A stretch of DNA of 9,674 nt, taken from NCBI GenBank assembly GCA_964499465.1, contig CAZCLJ010000180.1, forward strand, positions 1 through 9,674, in the 5' to 3' direction. The translations under genes and the position numbers were made by a program. Under the pieces are notes generated by a model, which did no database searches, was not told the DNA's origin, and was given only the letters and a program-made list of their open reading frames with translations. Shown in pieces: positions 1 to 7,000 of the stretch; the first letter of the stretch is position 1, and every line of letters starts with the position of its first letter. The stretch comes from JAAYJM01 sp964499465 (GTDB taxonomy: Bacteria; Bacteroidota; Ignavibacteria; Kapaibacteriales; UBA2268).

Positions 1-60
1 AATCTCAAACTCTGTGGTAGCAATGACTTGTGAGATTCTTCGCTGCGCTTCAGAATGACA
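1..60. repeat. Intergenic palindromic repeat, copy 1 (cut by window edge)
   Basis: This 60-base stretch matches 162-221 at 55 of 60 positions by eye. It ends in AATGACA (54-60). The second copy is preceded by a 23-base left part (139-161), so this copy is probably truncated by the window start. The 3' half contains TGAGATTCTTCGCT, an arm of the inverted repeat seen complete in the second copy. No ORF of useful length crosses it. It is a non-coding interspersed element of unknown mobility. Confidence 0.75.
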
Positions 61-71
61 GGGTAAATTAA

Positions 72-124
72 TGTCATTCCCATTTAAATGAAGCACTTGC
101 TTTATCAGGGGGTTGCCAATGACA
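72..124. repeat. Short element bounded by TGTCATT / AATGACA
   Basis: The stretch starts with TGTCATT (72-78) and ends with its reverse complement AATGACA (118-124), the same end heptamers as the neighbouring element at 139-221. The interior does not resemble that element beyond the ends, so it may be a diverged relative or a different member sharing only the terminal heptamer. It is separated from its neighbours by 11 and 14 bases. The assignment rests on end sequence and spacing only. Confidence 0.45.
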
Positions 125-138
125 TCTTTACGTTTATC

Positions 139-221
139 TGTCATTCCGAAACGAAGTGAGAAATCTCAAAGTTTGTGGTAGCAAGGAGTTGTGAGATTCT
201 TCGCTCCGCTTCAGAATGACA
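139..221. repeat. Intergenic palindromic repeat, complete copy
   Basis: The left arm 139-168 and right arm 192-221 are inverted repeats matching at 24 of 30 positions, with a 23-base loop (169-191). The ends are TGTCATT and AATGACA. In RNA it could fold as a long imperfect hairpin. The 60 bases at 162-221 recur at 1-60, so the element is repeated in tandem here. Elements of this 'cattctgaagcg...gaatctca' style are, to my knowledge, frequent between genes in AT-rich FCB-group genomes. No transposase is present, so any mobility would be non-autonomous. Confidence 0.8.
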
Positions 222-255
222 AATTATATTACCATTATTGTTAGCGGTTTGGAAT
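215..255 (-). repeat. Left copy of a gene-flanking inverted repeat
   Basis: AATGACA (215-221), an 18-base AT-rich spacer and GTTAGCGGTTTGG (240-252) form a unit. Its reverse complement recurs at the right edge of the window: CCAAACCGCTAAC (9623-9635), a 19-base spacer, then TGTCATT (9655-9661). The 13-base core and the heptamer are identical; the spacer is AT-rich in both but only loosely similar. This copy overlaps the end of the palindromic element at 139-221, so the core appears to be an extension of that element family. Confidence 0.7.
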
Positions 256-293
256 TAGTCATTCTGGAGTATGTCAGCACCTGTCTTGATTTT

Positions 294-356
294 TAGTCAT
301 TAGTCATTGGTTATTCGTTTGTAACCACCAATGACCAATAACAAATGACGAACTGA
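294..356. repeat. Heptamer-phased inverted repeat (hairpin)
   Basis: The sequence reads as consecutive 7-base units: TAGTCAT, TAGTCAT, TGGTTAT, TCGTTTG, TAACCAC, CAATGAC, CAATAAC, AAATGAC, GAACTGA. Units on the left are inverted relatives of those on the right: 296-316 pairs with 329-349 at 17 of 21 positions around a 12-base loop (317-328), in heptamer register. It resembles the short tandem heptamer repeats known from cyanobacteria and other bacteria, here folded into a palindrome. No coding role is visible, and the position is too far upstream to be an obvious terminator. Confidence 0.7.
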
Positions 357-905
357 TTACTCTTTTTAAAACGAGAGCTTTTATATGAAAAACAGCGAAA
401 TAATAAACTACAAATGGGCAAGAGTTCTTATACTGATATATCAAGTAAATTATTGATTTATAATAAAAACGTAATAAAGAACAAAAATATAATTTAATAA
501 AAAAAATATATTAAATATCTCTTCTTTTAATTACTTTCCTTTATAAATTAATATTAAATTTTAATGATAATCTATTTCATTTAAATTTCACAATTTAATA
601 CGATTTAATTAATAAATAATGAATAAACCAACACATTTTTTTCAAATATTATTAAAAAAAAACGAAATAAAATTATTTTTTTTTTGTTTTTTTAAATAAT
701 TTATTATAAATTAGAAAAGGAAATCAAAAATAAAAAGGATTTTTATTAAAAAATAAAATGAAAATAAGATGAAAGTGTTAAATCAAACTGGAGGTAATAT
801 TAGTTTTTATTCTATTTGAAGTTTTAGGTTAATTATTAGAGCAATTTACAGCACAATAAATTATTATTAAAGGAATATTATAAAAGAATATTTATTTAAT
901 AATAT

Positions 906-934
906 TTTGTGTTTTAAAAAACTTAATGTATTTG
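906..934 (+). promoter_or_regulatory. Weak Bacteroidota-type promoter candidate
   Basis: TTTG at 906-909 and TGTATTTG at 927-934 resemble the Bacteroidota -33 (TTTG) and -7 (TAnnTTTG) elements. The -7 match lacks the A at position two, and the 17-base gap is slightly short of the usual 19-21. If it is real, transcription would begin near 940 and give a leader of about 78 bases starting in the stem-loop at 937-960. In DNA this AT-rich, chance matches are likely. Confidence 0.2.
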
Positions 935-936
935 TA

Positions 937-960
937 AACTGTAGTAAGAACTACAATGTT
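937..960 (+). other. Small stem-loop in the 5' leader
   Basis: TGTAGT (940-945) and ACTACA (950-955) form a perfect 6-pair stem closed by a 4-base loop AAGA (946-949). AAC (937-939) can pair with GTT (958-960) below a 2-base bulge. It stands out because the surrounding DNA is nearly all A and T. It could be a 5' end-stabilising hairpin or a dyad for a regulator; nothing distinguishes these. Confidence 0.35.
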
Positions 961-1007
961 AAAAGAAACGAGTAAATAAATTAAATTGTTTTTTTTCAAC
1001 CATATAT

Positions 1008-1012
1008 GGAGG
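1008..1012 (+). promoter_or_regulatory. Shine-Dalgarno site of the giant CDS
   Basis: GGAGG lies 5 bases before the ATG at 1018 and fixes that start. The signal peptide begins right at this methionine, which supports the choice. Strong Shine-Dalgarno sites are uncommon in Bacteroidia and Flavobacteriia, so this leans towards another FCB lineage. An upstream ATG at 1006 overlaps the site and opens a three-codon ORF (ATGGAGGTTTAA, 1006-1017) that stops directly against the real start. Confidence 0.85.
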
Positions 1013-1017
1013 TTTAA

Positions 1018-1098
1018 ATGAACAGATTATCGAAACTATCATTTTCGATACTATCATTGCTTATCGTTCTATTCCTTGGCTTTAATTCAGTTCAAGCT
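1018..1098 (+). other. Signal peptide (residues 1-27)
   Basis: The protein starts MNRLSK, a short basic n-region, followed by a hydrophobic core (residues 7-22, rich in L, I, V and F) and a cleavage motif VQA before Q28. An Ala-Gln junction leaving N-terminal glutamine is typical of exported Bacteroidota proteins. There is no cysteine at the cleavage site, so it is not a lipoprotein. It directs Sec export to the periplasm before type IX secretion. Confidence 0.92.
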
Positions 1099-4000
1099 CA
1101 GGATTGGGAACTGCTATGGTCTTATGACGTTTCTACAGATGCAGGAGTGGGTCAAGCTGGCTCCGAGACAGATGGAACGTATATATATACGACATTCTGG
1201 GCATCTGGTAATTTTGCTAAGTACGATTTAGATGGCAACTGGATTGAGACTTTTACAGTCGCAGGTGCTTCTGGTCTAAGAGACTTAGCTTACGACGGCA
1301 CTTACTTCTATGGTAGTGATGCTGCTGGTGGAGGATTTATTTATGAAATGGATTTCACGACACAATCGTTAATTACTACTATTCCAGGTAGTGTAGATGG
1401 AGTCAGAAGTATAGCTTATGATTCTGATAATGATGCTTTCTGGTGTGCCAACTGGTCAACCGACTTGGTTCGTATAGACCGCTATGGCACAATCGGTGCA
1501 ACAATTACTGCCGCAACACATGGTGTTGTTTCAATTTATGGTTCTGCTTATGATAACATTAGCGAAGGTGGTCCTTTCCTTTGGCTCCATAGCCAGGGTT
1601 ATGAAACATCTGCTTCTGCTATAGTTCAAATTGAACTTGAAACTGGAACTCAGACTGGAATTTGGCACGATGCAGTTCTTGATGCAGGAATTGATGTTGT
1701 TGACCCAATGGCTGGTGGTTTATTTAATTCTCTTGATATTAATCCGGGTTACTTCGTAATCGGTGGTTTAATTCAAGGAACTCCTAATATGTTCTTTGCT
1801 TATTCAATGGGAGTAGCCGGAGAACCTCCTCCACTCCTTTCATCTCCTGCAAATAATTCTAATTTTGTAACAACTGAACCATTATTCCAATGGAACGGTG
1901 TCCCAGATGCTTTATCATACCAAATTCAGGTATCTGAAGTATCAGATTTTTCAACTACAGTTATTGATGTAAATGAAATAAACGATTTGGTTTATCAAAC
2001 TTTACCGAATGTTCTTGAAGAAACGACTCAGTACTATTGGCATGTAAGAGCAAATTATGCTGAAGGTGTGGTTGGAGCTTGGTCTAAGAAATGGAAATTC
2101 ATTACTGAAGGACCTATAGTCCCACCATTTTTAGTATCACCATATAATGGTGAAACCAATGTTTTCTCGAATGCTCCACTTGACTGGAACTCAGTAATCG
2201 GAGCAGAGTGGTATCAGGTGCAGGTAGCAACTGACGAAGCTTTCTCTGATATTGTCTATGATGAGAATAATTTAATTAATACAGATTATATTGCTGGTGG
2301 TTTAGAACTTAATACTCCTTACTGGTGGCGTGCTATGGCACATAACGCTGCTGTAAGCAGCGATTGGTCAGAAGCATGGATGTTTACTACGACTTCTCTC
2401 TCTGCAGTTTACGGATATAATGCTTATGACGCATCTGGCGAACTGGGAGAAGGTCCTGTTACATTTAGCTTGGATACACCGGGCGAAATGATTCTATTGC
2501 AAGACCAAACAGGTCAGCAGTTCCTTTGCGGCGGTGCATGGGCAAATGACATCTGGTATGCTACTGTTTATAGTGATAATAACTTTGTATCAGTTAATAC
2601 TGCTACTGGTGAAAGAACGCTTATTGGCTATACCGGACGGTCATTTAATGGATTGAGCTATGATGTTACAACCAATACGATGTATGCTACTGCTAATGAT
2701 ACTGAAGGTTGCAATCTTTATACTGTCGATTTAGCAACAGGTGTACCAACTTTCATTGGCGGTGCTGCAAATGCATTATTTATCAATTTGGCTTGTGATA
2801 TTAACGGCGAACTTTATGCTGTTGATATTACAAGTGATAATTTATATCATATTGATAAAATGACTGGTATTGCAGAAGTTGTAGGTCCATTAGGTTATGG
2901 TGCAAATTATGCACAATCAATGGAATTCGATTTAATCAATGATATTTGCTATTGGGCTGGTTACACAGCAACAGGTGGCTTATATACAATTGATGTCGAA
3001 ACAGGAGCTGCGACCTGGTTAGCAGATTTTCCCGGTGGCTTGGAGCTCGATGGCTTTGCTATTCCGTTTACTCCACCCTGTCTTGCTTTCCCACAATTGG
3101 TTAGCCCTGAGAACGAAGCCCGAGCAGTAAACGTTTCTCCAGAATTCGACTGGCTTGATGTTCCAGAAGCTCTAACCTATACTATTCAAATCGCAACAGA
3201 CTATAGTTTTGAAAATATTGTTTATCAAGAAGCAGGTTTGGCAAACTCATCATTTACTTATACTGGCGAACTTGATGAGTTAAGTATGTATTGGTGGAGA
3301 ATAAAAGCTTGGCAAAGTGACGAATGCGAAAGCTATTGGTCAACCAAATGGTGGTTCGTAACTGATGGCGATTTACCTGCACCAGTCCTGCTTACTCCTC
3401 CTAATGAAGCAGCTGGAGTGGCTCCGTCACCGGAATTCACATGGGAAGGCCATATCGCTGCAAGTGGTTATCATTTCCAACTTTCTACTGACGCTGATTT
3501 CTTAGGTATTATAATTGATGAATCATCGCTTACTGAACCAAAATATACAGCAAGCGGTCTTTCAATGAATACTCAATACTGGTGGCGCGTAGAAATGTTT
3601 AATTATGCAAATACAAGTCCATGGTCTGAAGTATGGACATTTACTAGCGGTGCATTTATTCTTATCGGTGACGGCACTGAATACAATACTAATACTGGCT
3701 TCCCAACTGGCTATGGTAATTTTTATTATGGTGCAAAGCAACAGTTCTTACTCAGAGCTGATGAGATTTATGCTGCTGGTGGAACTCCGGGCTTTTTGAT
3801 GTCACTCGGATTTAATGTCGCTGTGATAAATTCCGGTACCGCTCTTCAAGACTATGAAATCCTGTTGAAAAATACCACTGAAAATGATATGACAGGTGAC
3901 TGGGATATGGAAGAATTTACTCAGGTTTATTTTAGTGATTCTTATACACCAGTAGAAGGTTGGAATATTCATAATTTCGTTGAACCATTCTTCTGGGATG

Positions 4001-7000
4001 GTGGCTCTAACCTACTTATTGAAGTCTGTTATAATAATACTTCCTGGACATATAATGAATCTTGCTATTATACTCTTTATGACTTTACTGCTACTAGGTA
4101 CTATCAAAATGATGTTACTGATGTTTGCTCAAATCCACAATGGATAAATACTTCTACTTATCGTCCAAATATGCAATTTTCATTGGAAGTACCAGAAATT
4201 CTTCCACCATATTTAGCTGACCCAGTAAATTATGCTCTGTGTGTAAACACAGCACCATTATTTGATTGGACAGATGTAGAAGGTGCTACGGGTTATGCAT
4301 TACAGGTTGCAACTGACCCTGATTTCTACGATATAGTTATTGATGTTCCCGGTCTTACTGAATCCCAATATCAGGTTCCTGCTGGAACTCCATTAAACGA
4401 ATTAACGCAGTATTACTGGCGAGCTAATGCAACCGATGGCGAAAATATCAGTTTCTGGTCTCAACGCTGGAAATTTATTACTGAAGGTGATTTACCAGTT
4501 CCAACTCTAATTTCTCCTTTAAGCGGTTCTTTAGATTTAGCACCAGCTCAATTCTTAAATTGGGAAGCAATTTTTGGAGCAGTTAACTATCAAGTCCAAG
4601 TTGCTACTGATGCAGATTTCGAAAACTTATTATTCGATAATCTTGTTCCAAACAATCAATTCTTAGCAATTGGCTTACCATTAACAACAGAAATATTCTG
4701 GAGAGTAAATGCTCAAAATGATTGCTCTACAAGTCCCTGGAGCGAAGTATGGAACTTTACAACAGGAGCTACTCCGTTAGTTTATGGCTATGCTGCAATC
4801 AATACCGTCAATTATGTAATGGGACCTGTTACATTTGCATTAGATAATCCCGGATTCTTAATTCAAATGGCAGACCAGCAAGACCTGCAATTCGTTGCAG
4901 CCGGTACTTGGGCTAATGATGTATGGTATGGTGTCGAATACGGCACATATAGCTTCATTACTCTAAATACTTTCACTGGTGAACGAACTGTCATAGGAAA
5001 TGTTGGCTTTGATGCAACTGGCTTAAGCTGGGATGTCCAGACAAATACTATGTATTGCTTGGGCTATGATGGTGCCAACACTAATTTATATACAATTGAT
5101 ATAGCAACAGGAAATGCTACATTACTTGGTGTTGTTATGCCGGGTATATTAATTAACTTAGCTGCTTCTGTTGATGGTGAATTATATTCAGTCAGCATAT
5201 CAGATGAGAATTTCTATTTAATAGATAAATATTCAGCAGTTCCAACATTAATCGGACCTACTGGCTTTGATGCTAACTATGCTCAGGATATGGAATTTGA
5301 AAAAGTTACAAATACCTGCTATTGGGCTGGTTATACTTCAACAGGTGGTTTATATACAATTGATATTGAAACAGGCGCCGGCACATTAATCGGAGAATTT
5401 CCAGATGGAATGGAAATGACTGGCTTTGCTATTCCATTTACTCCTGCTTGCTTGGATTTCCCACAGTTAGCAGCTCCTGAAAATGGTATTTTATGCGTTT
5501 CAACAACACCGGAATTTGACTGGTTAGACGTTGTAGGTGCATTAGACTATACTATTCAGATTGCTACTGACCGTTCTTTTACAAATATTGTTTATTCAGC
5601 AGAAGATTTAACTACATCTAATTTCACTTTACCGATTGCCAATCAATTAGATGAAAATTCACTATACTGGTGGAGAGTAATAGCTTATGGACTTGATGGT
5701 TGCGATAGCTATTGGTCTTCAAAATGGAAGTTTGTAACGGAAGGTGATTTACCTGCTCCTATAACTTATACTCCTCCTAACGGTGCAACAGGTTATATTA
5801 CAACTCCTACTTTCGAATGGGAAGGCAATATTGCTGCTGCTTCATATCACTTACAGGTATCAAATAATCCAGATTTCACTGGTATTTTTATTGATGAATC
5901 AGGTTTAACAACCACAAGCTTCACTACTGGCGGTTTTGCACTTACTACCCAATATTGGTGGAGAGTTTTAATGCAAAACGAATGTAGCACAAGCGAATGG
6001 TCTGAAGTTTCAACATTTACTACCGGCTCATTTGTAACTATCGGTACCGGGACAGCATTTAATGCCAATACTACATTTCCGGCTCCTTATGGTAACTGGT
6101 ATGGTGGTTGTAAGCATCAAATTTTAATTCGCGCTGACGAACTTTATGATGCCGGCGCAGTTCCGGGTAATCTTACTTCACTTGCTTTTGAAATTGCTGA
6201 ACTTTATGGAACCCTTTTACAGGACTTCTATATTGCAATTAAACAAACAACTGAAAATGAAATCACAACAACATGGGATTTACTCGACTGGACGTTAGTT
6301 TATGGACCAGTTGATTATCAACCTGTTCTTGGCTGGAATGCTCATATGTTTGAAGAAGCATTTCCTTGGGATGGTGCTTCAAATATTTTATTGGATATTT
6401 GCTTTAACAATATGAGTTATACCCGTAACGAAAGTATGTACTATACGCCAACAGAATTTACTTCAGTTCGTTGGTTTAATAGCGATAACAATGCAACAGT
6501 TTGTACTAACCCAACTTCTGCAAGTACTTCGGTTAACAGACCTAATATGATGTTCGGTCTTGATATTAGTGGTATATTCCCACCAACTAACTTATTACCA
6601 GAAAATGATGCAATGTATGTTTCTGAAACACCACTTTTTGACTTTACAGACGTAGAAGATGTTATTTCTTATGGTTTAATTGTGTCTACAGACCCAACTT
6701 TCACAAATATTGTTATATTTGAAGAAGGACTTGCAGAAAGTCAATATCAGGTTCCAGCAGGTTCTCCATTATTACCATTAACAACATATTACTGGAAAGC
6801 AAATGCAACAGACGGAAACGCAACCAGTCCTTGGTCACAACGCTGGAGTTTTGCAACTGGTGGCGATTTACCAGCTCCTTATCTAATTGCTCCAACAAAC
6901 GGCGCATCTGGTATTCCATCTACTGTTCCATTTGACTGGACTGATGTATTTGGTTCTGCTGAATATCAAATTCAGGTAGCTATTGACCCGTTATTTAGTA

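Larger units (their letters stand above)
357..1017. other. Extremely AT-rich non-coding leader region
   Basis: There is no convincing gene in these 661 bases on either strand. Two ATG-started ORFs on the + strand are only 23 codons (385-456) and 16 codons (769-819) and show no recognisable sequence. Hand counting gives about 11% G+C at 481-720 and about 14% at 481-960. There are long homopolymer runs: A9 near 654-662, T10 at 676-685, T7 at 687-693 and T8 at 989-996. Such tracts are expected to bend DNA. Apart from the promoter candidate, stem-loop and ribosome binding site annotated separately near the 3' end, I see no other defined signal. Confidence 0.8.
2395..4770 (+). repeat. Super-repeat unit 1: A1-F3-F4-B1-F5-F6
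   Basis: Residues 460-1251 form the first copy of a long internal duplication, with module order A, F, F, B, F, F. The second copy (4771-7143) has the same order. Landmarks shift almost constantly: B starts at 880 and 1672 (792 residues), the YGY motif of A at 465 and 1256 (791), and GFAIPFTP by 790. The shift equals about 2376 bases. Local DNA identity is patchy, so the duplication is old or has been relaxed by divergence. Confidence 0.88.

Noticed and set aside
1..221. Possible CRISPR array from the repeated 60-base segment
   Set aside because: There are only two copies, the spacing is about 100 bases, the repeat is palindromic and long, and no cas gene is present.
385..456. 23-codon ORF in the leader
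   Set aside because: It is short, ends in AT-rich non-coding DNA and lacks a convincing Shine-Dalgarno site.
650..700. A-run followed by T-run as a possible terminator
   Set aside because: The potential stem is almost purely A-T with mismatches and has no G-C core. It is better explained by base composition.
769..819. 16-codon ORF in the leader, overlapping a GGAGG at 790-794
   Set aside because: The GGAGG is inside the ORF and has no start codon at the right distance downstream. It is too short to support as a leader peptide.
3605..3799. 64-codon ORF on the + strand in another frame
   Set aside because: It lies wholly within the giant CDS over F4/B1, has no ribosome binding site and no recognisable sequence.
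5847..6068. 73-codon ORF on the - strand
   Set aside because: It is antisense to F8/B2 of the intact CDS and its sequence is a by-product of the repetitive coding strand.
6713..6919. 68-codon ORF on the - strand
   Set aside because: It is antisense to F9/F10 with no start signal; the same reasoning applies.
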